From the NCBI GenBank assembly GCA_021234535.1, contig CM037830.1:15431116-15495115 (forward strand): a DNA stretch of 64,000 nucleotides, read 5' to 3'. A model generated the notes under the pieces. That model worked only from the letters and a program-made list of their open reading frames with translations, was not told where the DNA came from and searched no databases. The stretch's first letter is position 1. The number at the start of each line of letters is the position of its first letter. The position numbers and the translations under genes were made by a program. This document shows, piece after piece, positions 1 to 11,779 of the stretch. This DNA is from Stichopus chloronotus (lineage: Eukaryota; Echinodermata; Holothuroidea; Aspidochirotida; Stichopodidae).

Positions 1-215
1 GCGGTTACGATATTTGCAGAGGGTATACAGCCTCTGACGATGCCGTAGCGACCTGTAGCTCTTGCCCTCCATCGATGGTATGCATTTCACGTTTTAAAGA
101 GATCCCTTGAGAGGTGACACTATGGGAGTTATCAATGTACTGAGATAATCTGTCAATTGGTTCTATCGTTGCTAATGGACTATAGCCAGGCTATCACGTG
201 ATCTGTTAAATTGTT
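1..215. other. non-coding stretch, nothing recognised
   Basis: Mixed-composition sequence with no open frame worth calling, no repeat and no RNA-like structure that I can see. It leads into the pyrimidine run and ATG repeat that begin near 235. Confidence 0.5.
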
Positions 216-270
216 TTGGAACCTCATGGTTTCTTTTATTTTTCCTTTTTCCGTTTTTTTTTTCTTTTTT

Positions 271-282
271 TGATGATGATGT

Positions 283-317
<35 letters not shown>

Positions 318-330
318 GTGATGATGATGG

Positions 331-361
<31 letters not shown>

Positions 362-373
362 AATGATAATGAT
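271..373. repeat. (ATG/GAT)n trinucleotide microsatellite
   Basis: About 100 bases of nearly pure TGA/GAT/ATG trinucleotide repeat with a few G and A interruptions, preceded by a T-rich run with scattered C (235-270). The Met-rich open frame read through it is an artefact of the repeat. A second GAT repeat lies at 2.83 kb. Confidence 0.95.
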
Positions 374-2090
374 TAGGATGCTCAAACCATCAACTAAATG
401 TCAGCTGTACAGTTTTATACACAAAAATTCGAGTATTTTGTCTACCCTTGAACCGATCCGATTAAGCTGATGATAATAATGAAGTTTTGTTTACAATAAT
501 CACATCATCGTACATGTACGTCATCTTAGCTCATCTACTCATTCAGATGTTTGTTTTGTACCATGAATTTTATTTCAGTGTTTCTTTGTCCCGAGCGTCA
601 TAACATTTTAAATATTTCGTTTTAAGCCATCATGATTGAAATGACTTCTCACATTGACGCTTGTCAAATGACTGTCTTCTGCCCGTTGAAGCTAGGTGAT
701 TTTTATCATTATCCCAAATGAGTTCTATCAAACGAAAATACCATTATATCGCAGCAACTGAAAGGTATGTATGCGTGCGAACATTCACGCACAGACATAA
801 AGATACATGTCTTATGTATACTATCTACGTATTTCGTATATTAGCACATACATATACGCTCAACGTCGTGCAATGTATCCTACAGTACGAGATACTGAAC
901 AACGTACATATTTAATGATGAGAACGATATAGGTTCACAACGACTAACTCCTTATTCAATTATTTAATTGAAGATTCTTAGATGAAATAAATATAAAACC
1001 AAAGCCTCAAACTTCGAATAGGTCTACGTCATTTTAACCGCATCAAAAAATGTTTGCGATTGTTGTTTTTATTTGCAGTGATTTTGTGCGTATGCACAAA
1101 AAGGAATAAAAAATACATGAAAATTTAATGTGTTAAAGTTTAGTGTGTCTTTTAATTGCACGACTCAGACAATTTGGGACAATAAATAGGTTTCGAGTGA
1201 TAAATTCTGCCGTATGATTTCGAATTACTCTGACCCAATGACAAGTGTAAAATACGATAGTGTAGTGGTTGAAGGTTAACATTCAACTGAAATGTGAGGT
1301 TCTTTGAACAAGCCAATGGGAAGGATACTAGTAATGAATATTCAGTGGGTCCAAACAGTTTCAGATTATTTGTAAGCACAGTGCTTCTCTTCACTAAATA
1401 CTGCAGTTTCCGATACCGATGAAGAAGCAACGACTAGTAGCATTTTTCAGTGAGACCAGGCATATACATTACGTAGACGCTTGCTATAAAAACCGTTCAT
1501 TTTCATTTTCAGTTTTGATTTTTCTTTTTTCTTTTATGTCGTTTCGTTGCTTTTCCTTCGATCATGACCTATTCCGTCCATGAACAATATGGCCTGTAGA
1601 TTTTAAAAATGGAGGAAAATATAAATGAGAAATAATCCCTCCTATAGTTTTCCGTATACACACGCAATCACTTTAATCTTTATCGGTTGAGACAAGGCGA
1701 AATTCCCTTTCTTTTGCAAACAACCGAGGAAGCAAAAGAAAAAAAAAAACATGAAAAACAAGAAGGAAACTCGATCGTATTAACATTACTGTTGCTTTAA
1801 ATGTGAATCTAACATTCTAACATTTCGAACGTTTCCTCTGTCTGACCACTTTTTTTTATCTCATTTGCTCTTTCAGTCTAATTTTTCTCAAAACGGCTGT
1901 TGATAGTAAGCCACGTACAATCCAAATAAAGCCCCACCAACTCCCTCATTTCCTGTTGCTAGCCTCCAAATCGAGGGAAAGTGTTGTTTTCTGTAAATAC
2001 CTTTTGCAAGCAAATTCTGAAACCAAGCGAAACTGTTGGCAGACTAATTGATTTTTCATCTGAATTTTTCAGCCTCAAATCGTCTTTATT
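374..2090. other. AT-rich non-coding stretch
   Basis: No exon with both plausible splice sites and protein-like composition was seen. Open frames here are at most about 90 codons, as expected by chance in AT-rich DNA. Short homopolymers (A run near 1740, T run near 1850) are the only structure noted. Confidence 0.5.
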
Positions 2091-2094
2091 TTAC

Positions 2095-2831
2095 TGTAAT
2101 TACGGAGAGCAAGTGGAGAGCAAGTCAGCACGGGATACATTATCAGCACGACCATAATATCAGCATGGATATATTATTAATAATAAATAATTATATTTTC
2201 AGCACGAACATATTATCAGAGCATGTGTATTATCAGTACATATATATTACAAACACGGATTTATCATCAGCGCAGATATATTATCAACGCCGATATATTG
2301 TGAGTGCTGATATATTATCAGCACGGATAAATAACCGCCAGTGATATATTTATCATCAACAATGTATTATCAATGCCGCAATAGTATCAGCACGGTGTAT
2401 CACCAGTGTTGATATATGATCACCACGGATAAATTACCAGCACTGATGTATTATCATCGACTATTTCTTATCAATGCCGACATATTTTCGGCACGAATAT
2501 ATTATCAGCACAGATGTATTATCAGCAGGGCTATATCATCAACGAAGATATATTATTAGAGCCGATATAATACGGACACTGATGTAATACCAACATGGTT
2601 ATATTAACGGCACTGACATATTTTTAGCACGAATGTATTATCAGCACTGGTATACTAGCAATACGTGTATGTTATAAAAACGGGGACATTATCAGCACAA
2701 ATATATTATCAACGTGATTCTATTATCAGCCGGGATATCGGCTATTATCAGTAAGAATATGTTATCGGCCGAAAGATCTATTTTAAGGATAGCTATATTA
2801 CCAGCAATGATATACTATCAGCACAACAAAT

Positions 2832-2893
<62 letters not shown>

Positions 2894-3035
2894 ATATCCA
2901 TGTCGAAAATATATCCGCGATAATGATATATACCATTAGCACGGATATGTTATCCCCACGGATGTCTTATCAACACCAATACTTTATCAGGAGGGATATA
3001 TTATCAGTATATATCATCGGCACGGATATTTTAAT
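2095..3035. repeat. degenerate minisatellite, unit about ATATTATCAGCACGGAT
   Basis: Roughly 50 imperfect copies of a 17-20 base unit with core TATTATCAGCAC run through this stretch. Individual units differ by substitutions and small indels (for example CGGCACGAATATATTATCAG next to CAGCACAGATGTATTATCAG). A pure GAT run interrupts it near 2831-2893. Nothing indicates translation; the Asp-rich frame near 2.85 kb is simply the GAT run. The high divergence between units suggests an old array. Confidence 0.9.
2831..2893. repeat. (GAT)n microsatellite inside the minisatellite
   Basis: About 20 uninterrupted GAT triplets embedded in the degenerate TATTATCAGCAC array. The purity contrasts with the divergence of the surrounding units, so the GAT run expanded more recently than the host array. 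Confidence 0.95.
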
Positions 3036-3337
3036 TCTGGTCATCCCTTGTCGATTTATCTTAATTTGTACTCGTGAAGTGAAAACAAGAACGAAAACAA
3101 ATATGAAAACACAAAAGAAAAACGTACGAGCAACAGATCGAAAGCCCCAAAGGTATTCGACTGTTCAAGGTTAAGCTACATGCAAACAAACATCTCATCT
3201 ATTCTTCTCATCCCCCACAGTTTTATAGGGATAATTCAATTTTCGCGAACGTGTCAAAACACGGATTTATAGATTTAGGGACTGAATGGGTAATATTTGT
3301 CGTTTTTTGTGAAGGATTATGTCTATGAGAGTTATTC

Positions 3338-3541
3338 ATGCCTATTTTCTGTTTTCTTTGTGAATCGGGAGAAGCCGAGTCGAAACTTTTGAGATGCACG
3401 CATGATTACCACTCGTTTCGCACTTGCAAAATGAATACGAGTGAGGTTACACGTCTAGATCAAGCAAAGGAAATATACACAACTGGGGGTACATACTTAG
3501 CTGGCTATGATTTATTCCAAACACTGAGTTCAACCGATGAG
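3338..3541 (+). CDS. candidate exon, Cys/His-containing N-terminus, unknown function
   Basis: An open stretch of exactly 68 codons starts at an ATG and ends at a very good splice donor (GATGAG|GTATGT), leaving phase 0. The product begins MPIFCFLCESGEAESKLLRC and continues with THDYHSFRTC, giving a CxxC pair and further Cys and His residues that could bind zinc. An in-frame TGA lies four codons upstream, so this could be a first exon, or an internal exon entered through a weak AG near 3330. The start context is poor (T at -3). A CxxC followed by KLLRC near the N-terminus is seen in some uncharacterised invertebrate proteins, but I do not recognise this one. No downstream partner exon was identified, and a 68-codon open frame alone is not rare here; the donor and composition are the support. 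Confidence 0.35.
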
Positions 3542-3599
3542 GTATGTGGAATGATATCATGAAAAGGTATAGATTGACGAACTATAAAAAACTTCTGTC

Positions 3600-6500
3600 G
3601 GTTAAAGGGTTTACAATGTTGGCTATTGATACGTTTATCCCATCTCGAGTATACTTTAGACCTTAGAGAAAAAAAAAATATACAATTATGTATGAGGTAT
3701 ACGAGAAACAGCTGTGAGGTATGCCTAAGGACGTCAGATTTGTGGATACTTGAAGGATTTCTAAAAATGTCAAACCCTTCTCACTGATGCGACACAAATC
3801 TCCTCGAAAGATCTCAAAGCCGCATACGATTAATTTACAACTGCACATACTTTGCTTTAATACATCACTCTCTGCAAAATAAAGGAATTATGTCACTAAA
3901 ATGTATCTGTCCTCTTTTCCATTACCCTCATCTACAATTTGTAATTTATTACTCGTTTATCTTGTATAGGTCATCTAACTAATTTTATCTTTCTAGTCAT
4001 CACTCCCGACCATATAATGTCTTTATACATCGCTTAACAATTGGCGTATATATACAAACGATTGACCTAGCCCTATATATAACCCTTATCCTTTAAAGTA
4101 ATCGTTTGATTGCTTCTAACAGTCTGTCTCACTGTGTTGGTGATTTTCTAAACGACAACCAATCTGGCGATGAATCATACTTGTGACTTCATCTTTAGAT
4201 TTATCCACGGCGCAGATGCAGCGAGGAGATACGAAACCAAACTTGGCTAATGCCAGTGAGGTCCGTGAGTCCATATTACAAGGAGGGAGTAAAAATATTC
4301 CCATCTGGTGTTAAAAGACGAAACCATATAGTGCATTGTCGAAAAGCTGCTTACAATGGGAAAGGTTCCATGTTCTTAGAGAAGCAACGGCGATGGCCGA
4401 TACGTGTACGTGTTGATGTAATTTTCGGACATTATACGACTAGCTCATCTGTAGAGCAATGTATTACAGTGAAGCGAATTCATATCACTGTCGTGTTATT
4501 ATCATTCATGGAAAGTTTTTGATGCTTCTGATTGGATTTTTTTTTTCTCTGAAGGTCTTGATTACATTAACAAGATTTTTGCTAAGTAAATAAATGCATT
4601 GTGAAGTGCACTGAATGCTGAAATATCATTACGTAAGCAAATTTCTGCTTATCGAAGACATGCGATCACTGTGTTTAAGTCATTTAGTGCTTTCACAAAA
4701 TCGTTGTTTTGCTTTCCAGACGAAAAGCGACCATTTGGGGAAAAGGAGTCATGCGCAAGACGTATTTTACAAGAAATATGTTTCGTAGCAATATAGAAAA
4801 AGTATGTCTAACTGAATCCCAAAAATTGGGGGGGGGGGGTTGTAAAACAGTTAACTTTCAGAACATTGGTCAAAGATAAGATCGTATACATATACATCAT
4901 ACATTTGATACATTATTAGAGTTTGCACGTTTGAGTGTACGAAACATTAGTATATGCTTAGCTCAGTATAACAAAATTCACTATGACGGAAATTGTACTT
5001 AACTTGAGCCGAAATTTCTTTAAAATGGTAAATTTTCTAGAAGTAGGGAATATTTTCTACACACGGGACCAGGGAAAGCCACCTCCAATCTGGATTTGCA
5101 ATTATTTTTCCCTTTTCCCAACCTGAAACTGAACCTGAAAATATCGATGACGCACGGAGGCCAAAATCTCTGCTATAGGCGAGCGGAATTTATTTCCTTT
5201 TATTGGACACAGGAGCCTTGATACATCCTTGACACATGCGCTCAAATCGAGCTAAACTCAAGAAAACGTCATTGAAACCATTTATACGTGTAAACTCTTG
5301 TCTTCTTATCCACAAAGCAATTTTACAGGTAGGATTATCCGCAACCTAGTGATTTGTATATTACCATTCAGAACAATAAATAATTTGGTATAGTGCATTA
5401 CTGCGCTTCTTTTCTACGTTGTTGCAGTTTGAAAGAATTCAGTGTAAATTTGTAATCTCTGATTTTCTGATACATGCATGGGAAGGAAGAACTACTTGAA
5501 TTCGGCCAAGAATTACACAGTAAAAACCGAACTTTAAGGCACAAAGCATCCGACTATTTCACGGTTTAAAATACGGTTTGACGGGTTTTGACGGTTTGAC
5601 GGTTTTACTTTCTGTCCTATCTTTTTTTCTGAGCGTGGGCTCACGTTTCCTCCGTAAGTACTGTTACACTTGTACTGACACATTAACATGTATATATTCC
5701 CAAAGCAGCTTATAACAGACATTCTCAAATGTACGACCTTTAGTTTATGTTAATAACGCTACTTTCTAACTCTGATTTTTGTTATTCATAATTTACTCTT
5801 GCATATAGGTGTATCTGTGCATGTGGTGTATAAAATGACCATAAATGACTTAGTGTCCCCCCTTAAAATGTTGATATGCAATCCATGCACACACATTGCT
5901 GGATCAGGCTCATTACCAAGGAGTAAAAACGGCATCATTATGGATACGTCGAACATGTAAAAGATTGAAAACGTCAAAGTCCATACTGTGACGCCGTTGA
6001 AGGTCATTAAATATTCATGAGGCAGTCATAAATATTCATGAGGCAGTCGGAGACGACCATTTGAGGTTTCGTAATGTATCACAAATCTTTCTATCGTTTT
6101 AAAGAATTCTCTCACATTTCAAATTGTAAATACGGATCATAAATGTCTACAGTGTGACATTTACGTGTGGACAAGGATCTGCTATATTTCACGTACCCTA
6201 TGGTATGTGATTGTTGACTATATGTATATTTTGTATGACAGGTGAAACTAAATTTGGTTTCAAATATTTCACATTTTAGCATTTCATTCGTCACCAGGTG
6301 ACGGGAACTTACAACACGTTGCCTCCAATACGATATGATTGAAAATGCGTAGAACTACAATGGCATCTTTCTGTAAATCACTTCGTGAAGTCACGCACAT
6401 AAACAACTGCGATATATTCAGCAGGCCCGTAGTCGAGGGCCAAGGGTGATTGACCAAAGGAGTTGCCACTCCCTCAATTTTGGGGGTGAAAAAACAAAAA

Positions 6501-8340
6501 TATTAACATTTTGTCACAGGTGCTTGTGGGTCAACCCGTTTATATCGCCTTTCCCTGGGAGTCTTACCCGGACATAATGCCTTAAGGTTGACTCGTTTTT
6601 AATTCAAAGCTTCAATTTACGTTGAGTCTGTCTCTATCTCTCCTTGGAGATATTCACATCTAATAACAATCTGAGCAATTCCAGAACTCTGAGATAAATT
6701 TCTCAGACTAAGAGTTATCATTGAGTTGTGTTCTATCGAGGTCCAATAGAATAGACTTTATCTCTTGGTGACATAAAATCGCACGCACAGGAAAAATACA
6801 GCACCAGTCAGTTGCATTAGACTTTCCGTTCTTTGCTTACGCAGACGAAAAAAAAAAAAACAAGACACCTAACTCGAGAAAGGCTTTAATATAAGAGTAT
6901 ACGGTAATAGCTATCCATATCAGGAAGCAAATCCAGGGTTTAAAGGAAAGATCTGTTCGGGGTACACTCCGACGGCAACGAGAATCAGATATTGCTGTAG
7001 CGACGACGAAAGGTGCGAAGTTTATGGAGCCTGAAATGCCATGATCCACAGAGTTTGCCTATTAAGAAAGAATGCAGAATACAGAGGTACTTGTGCGCTG
7101 GTTGATGGCAACTATGTCTTTGTCGATCTTAACAGGTTTCTTTTCTCTGTTCGTGTTCGTTTACGTTCGGGAGTCCCATGTGACAACCGGCGTGACATCA
7201 CACCCCTGCACATTTTTTTTTTTGGGGGGGGGGGAAGACTACGACATCATGCAGTTACCAATAGTTACAATTACCTTCAGAGGAAATGACAAGTTGTAAA
7301 GTAGAATAGTCATTGATGTGAGCACAGCTTTACGTTTCTTCTTATGTGCGGAAGTCTAAAACTCCTTGAAGTGACCCATAAGCAACCATAATAAGTATCA
7401 TCATCACCAAGGAAATTGAACTTTTAAAGAAGAGAAGTTCGACCCAAGCAGTCCTTTGTTTTATGTCAATTGACAAGAAGAAAAAAAAAAAACCTTTTCA
7501 TGAGTTCACTCTTTTTCTCATTGAAGCGCGGCGCCAGCTAGAGTCAAAGCTAAAATTGTTTTCGTTGACTTGGCTTTTGCAAAATATTTGGTCTATTGTG
7601 TAAATCTTTCTTCGTAATCTCTGGGGGGGGGGGGGTTGGTCGGCTCATTTTAGGGAAAAACATGGAGAGACAAACAATTAGTAAAAGCAAAGTCTTTATT
7701 GATGCATTTGGACCTACGATGACGTCATATAAGAGAACCACGCATCAATTGGCCTTTGCGTTACAAGCATAATTACATTTTCTAATTACCTCAAAACAAG
7801 ATGTCATTGGACCTTTTTGGCAGACCTCATTTTACTGAAGGGGGATTTTCCTTTAGTCACAGCGGATGGAACAAACGTTGCCTCTTTTTGATTAGAATTT
7901 AAACCAGTTGTAGCTGAGTGACCCCTTCAAGGAGATGTTTTATTATTGCCTGGTTTCGACATCAATTTCTATACGTTTGGCGGGTTTAATCCTCAGATAT
8001 ATTTGCGTCATATCTCAAAAAAAAAAAAATCTCAAAAAGTAAAGAAAAAAACTCACGACATCCAAGTCAAAAATTAATTATGGTTATCTATCATGGGAAA
8101 TTTCGTTTGCATATTCCCCCTATTATCGCTTGGTTTAATTTCAAACATAGACCTAACTTAATTTTCTGTGCTCGATTGTAGGGTGTATTGAAGGAAGAAT
8201 TTACGATCAAGTTCGGGGAAACCAAAGAAAAAAAATCAAATTAAAAATGTAGTGCAGAGTCATCTTGTCAAATCTTGAGAGGCGACAGTTTTTAGAAAAC
8301 TCGGTGAAAAAGGACTATGAATCAGATTGATTGTCAGAAA
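3600..8340. other. AT-rich non-coding stretch with G runs
   Basis: No convincing exon. Structure seen: homopolymer G runs at about 4831-4841, 7224-7234 and 7622-7635, a tandem duplication at 6008-6050 of TAAATATTCATGAGGCAGTC, and a minus-strand open frame ending at 6007 (MTFNGVTVWTLTFSIFYMFD...) with a possible donor CTTG|GTAATG. That frame is hydrophobic but has no supporting partner and was not called. Near 6423 the string CAGGCCCGTAGTCGAG resembles the start of the polyC repeat at 33.8 kb. Confidence 0.45.
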
Positions 8341-8364
8341 AGGAACACAAAATCCCAGCCCCCA

Positions 8365-8429
8365 CCCCTCCCTCCCCCTCCTCCCCTCCCTCCCCCTCCT
8401 CCCCTCCCTCCCCCTCCTCCCCTCCCCCC
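8365..8429. repeat. 18 bp homopyrimidine minisatellite
   Basis: Three exact tandem copies of CCCCTCCCTCCCCCTCCT followed by a partial copy. The plus strand is pure C/T; the minus strand is G/A with repeated GGG/GGGG runs, so the tract could form triplex, i-motif or G-quadruplex structures. It lies just beyond the 3' end of the CR1-like LINE fragment. Confidence 0.95.
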
Positions 8430-8454
8430 AAAATCTCAATTTGGTCTGTTAACT

Positions 8455-9100
8455 ATTCGGTTCAGTTTCAGTTTATTATTCCCAAATCAAAAATAAGAAA
8501 AGACATATAATAAGATAGTAAAAAGAAGGAGGAGGAAGACTGGAAAAGCAGAAGATTGTACAAGCAGTTCACCTGGCAACCTAGCGACCAAGGCGAGAAA
8601 AAAAAAAAACAACCTCACGATTAGAAATAAAGAAACGAAAAAAAAGTGAACAGCAAGGCAAAATGATGTAGAAGCAACAGACAACTTAGAACTTAGAAGC
8701 AGTTACAGTGCTCTGTAATATATTGGTGATTCTTAAACATCCTTAAAAAGAGTGAAAATTCTCTTTACGGTCTTGATTATTGTTGTGTAGGTTGTTCCAA
8801 TTTTGTGCCTTGCTCTTATTAAGAAAGAATCTGTAGGAGATATCATTGTAAGAAAATTGAGGAGGTGAATCATACCGACCCGAGAAGACCTGGTGTTGTA
8901 GGGGTGCAGGAAATCATAATTCAAATGAGTAACAGTATCAGTAGGTACGAGACCCTTGACACACTGAAATACCTCAACGTGAATTTTACATGTAAAAAAA
9001 AAAAAAAAACGATTAGTATTCCACGAGAGAAGAAGAGCGGTTTGGATGGCGCAAGATAATCACAATTTGTTACAATAAGAACTTCGATCTAAGCAGGAGT
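8455..9100 (-). mobile_element. CR1-like non-LTR retrotransposon (LINE) 3' fragment, decayed
   Basis: Read on the minus strand, the region near 8870-8970 encodes VTHLNYDFLHPYNTRSSRVG, which contains the YNTRS motif typical of the C-terminal part of CR1/Jockey-type LINE reverse transcriptase ORF2. After a frameshift near 8865 the continuing frame gives FFLNKSKAQNWNNLHNNNQD, matching the usual F...WNNL block that follows YNTRS. Just upstream a segment resembling VEVFQCVKGLVP also fits this domain. The remainder down to 8455 would be the 3' UTR, ending in GGGAATAATAAACTGAAACTG, which resembles CR1 3' ends (AATAAACTGAAC). The reading frame is broken by a frameshift, stops and homopolymer A/T runs, so it is inactive. 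The 5' extent is uncertain; the frame 9089-9367 may be older LINE sequence. Confidence 0.7.
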
Positions 9101-9429
9101 AAGTGCTACCCCGGATAATATTACAGCAAGATAATTGGGGAGAATGAGCATAATATATATTTGTGGGAAGTATACATTATCTAGTATTTTGTGCTTCCTC
9201 CAAAGGATCCCTGCTATGATAATAATGAGTGACAAACTGTTGAAACCCAGAAAAGTTTGACAGACTGGTTTTCTCAGATAAGGGAAAACAAAGTTCCAGG
9301 TCGAATCGTCCTTAAAGGTTGTGTGACATGCATCAAGAAAAGAGCTAGCTTTATTCAGAAGTTGCAAAGTAAAACCCTGAGTGAAAAACCGTTGGAATTT
9401 TGTTTATATCTATTACCCTTTTTTAGATA

Positions 9430-11180
9430 TGACTTTTGAAAGTTTGATGAAAATGCAAAGCAGTTGACATGGAATGTTGCACAATGTCAGTATTTCTTTT
9501 GTTAAGCCTATATATTTTATCTATTAATTACTGAGTTTCACATTGATGCGTGATATTGATATTTTTCAAAAAAGAAAATACGTACTTCCAAAATAAAACC
9601 CTGTGGACATAAAAAATTCTTAATTGTCTTTGAAATCAAGGTTGAGTAAACAAAAGATTAACATAAGACATATCATAAGATTCCTTCTCTTGACGTCACA
9701 AATTTGCATATTCAGTTGGATATTAATTCATGATGTAGCTGTGAGATACTAATTTGGTTGTAAAATTGTCAATCTTTGATGGATTTTAATGGAAATTGTG
9801 GCTATTTTTAAAATTTACAATGATTAATGCACCCAATACTCCAATATGTCATTTTCATGTCACATGACCTTTAAGGTTGTGCCCCATCTCTAAGGAAAGT
9901 TCAAATTATCAATCTGTTTCCCTTTTTTCTTTACTTCGGGACACTTCGGGTCAGAATTTCTGTACACGAGTAAGGTTTAATTTTAAGTCGTAGCTGAATG
10001 CATTTCAATTATTGTAGGGGACAAAGGACGGAGCAATTCGTAAAACCTCCCTCAATATCGTCCTTTCCTTTAATGCATTTATTCCTTGCTGTGGGGGAAA
10101 GTAGAGAGAGAGGGGGGGGGGGGGTTGTATTACAGAGGCATGCAAAGTTGCATTTGCAGGAGACTTGGAAGAACACTGAACCCTGGGTTGGTAGAAGTCC
10201 GATTTCATTATGTTCTTGTCGTTTTGCCAAACAATAACCCTTCAAGATAACACAGGCTACAGATCGCAATAGTCAATTGCTACATATAGAGTCTGGAATT
10301 AACTTTTTCCCTTTATAGCGCACAGTGACATATAGTTCTCAATTGGAGTAAATGCTACTGCAGTCAGTGACGCCTGGGGCTTCATTTCTACCTCTATATT
10401 TTAAACTCTTAAAATGCATTATATTTTAAAAGGCGTATTTTACTGACAGATGGAAAGAGTTTTTAAATGAATAAGAATAATTTTCCACTACAGGCATTTC
10501 AAACCACATGCCAGTATCTTGTTCCTAACTCAAGATGCTGCTGTTTGAAGAAACACTTCTCTGGTTAAGAAATATTTCCAGTTGCTTCAAGGTTACCAAA
10601 ATGCCAGGTAACAGCGGTGGAAAATTATTGTAAGAATTGTTTTTCTTTTTTTGAAATTGAAGCTCTCTATTAACCTTGTAATTTGACACTAGTAAAAATT
10701 TAGATTGGTTATGTTGTAGATTTAATTTAAAATATTGTGGAAAGTAAGGTCACATCTCTTAAACTATTGTAATATTCCTTTTAAGACAGTCATGATTGCA
10801 AAGTACAAAGGAATATTCATGAAGTTGTGCCTGGGTGACATGACAAGTTCCCGATTACGCAATGTACCATTTTGAAATAAATATTTCTCTAAAAATTAAT
10901 AACTTCCGAACAAAAAATGCTTTTCAGATATGAAATATTAATTTCTTTCGTGGTCAATCCCTTAAGAATACTCAGATGTGGATAAACGAACGGTGTCTTA
11001 TCAGGAAAAGTAAAATTTTTAGACAAATTGATGACACGATGACTTGGATTACATCATGGCTAAGATGACGTTAAAAATTCAACTGATCACTACAGCGGAA
11101 GTGAGGTGACATGGAAAGTTATTCTGTTGAATAACTTGTTATCTCAAAAATGTTGCAAATTGTCGAGTTACAGACTTACG
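9430..11180. other. AT-rich non-coding stretch, possible old MITE remnants
   Basis: No exon called. Segments near 10,790-10,950 (AAGGAATATTCATGAAG ... TTAATAACTTCCGAACAAA) and 25,790-25,900 (CTCAATAACTTCCAAATACC) share scattered short matches, suggesting diverged copies of an interspersed element. A G run lies at 10,110-10,124. Confidence 0.4.
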
Positions 11181-11189
11181 GTAAATCAA

Positions 11190-11310
11190 CAAGTCAACCA
11201 TTTGCAAACTTTGGCGAGATAAGTTATTTGTGGCTCGGTATGTCGACAAGTTGACAAATTTGTCCGAGATGTCGAGATGTCGAAATGTCGGGAGTATAAG
11301 TCGATAACTC
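11190..11310. repeat. TCGA-rich degenerate short repeat
   Basis: Several imperfect copies of GTCGAGATGTCGAAATGTCG-like words (TTGTCCGAGATGTCGAGATG, GTCGATAACTCGACG) in both orientations. The unit is short and too diverged for a fixed period. It directly precedes the diverged tandem repeat at 11.4-11.8 kb. Confidence 0.6.
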
Positions 11311-11379
11311 GACGTCTCTCACGTCCCTTCGTGACGGATGCGTTAATAAAGCTTTCACCAACGTATATCAAAACAAAAC

Positions 11380-11775
11380 GTTTTCGTGACGTTTGACCTG
11401 ACAAAACGGACCTTTGACCAAACAGAAGGTTCAAAAACGTTGACCGAAACGGAACGTGGACCAAACGAGAGACTTCAAACACGTTTTCTAAACGGAGACA
11501 TAATGAAGTTAGTGACGCCATACACGATGAACATGACCCCCCCCCCCCTCCTTGTAACACATTTCAAGTCTAACTCGTTTAACAAGTCTTTAACTATGTA
11601 AATTTACTGACTTTGATCAAACCATGAAATTTTCATGACCTATGACCTAACACACCTGAAGCTTCAGGCACTTTGGCAAACCTAAACATAATGAAGTTAG
11701 TGGTGTCACGTACAACGAAACAGACCCTCACCCCCTTCCAATAACTCATTACAAATTCATGAAAAACATGTTGAC
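11380..11775. repeat. diverged tandem repeat, two units of about 185 bp
   Basis: The word ACATAATGAAGTTAGTG occurs at about 11,499 and 11,689. In both copies it is preceded by TGACCT/GACC-rich sequence (TTTGACCTGACAAAACGGAC versus CTATGACCTAACACACCTGA) and followed by a C-rich stretch (C11 in the first copy, CTCACCCCC in the second). This is a direct duplication that has since diverged; no coding function is visible. Confidence 0.75.
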
Positions 11776-11779
11776 TTAA

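Noticed and set aside
216..470. Met-rich 84-codon plus frame
   Set aside because: Produced entirely by the ATG/GAT microsatellite.
2714..2923. Asp-run plus frame
   Set aside because: It is the (GAT)n tract within a non-coding minisatellite.
2095..3035. CRISPR array
   Set aside because: Units are contiguous with no unique spacers and are diverged from one another; this is a minisatellite in eukaryotic DNA.
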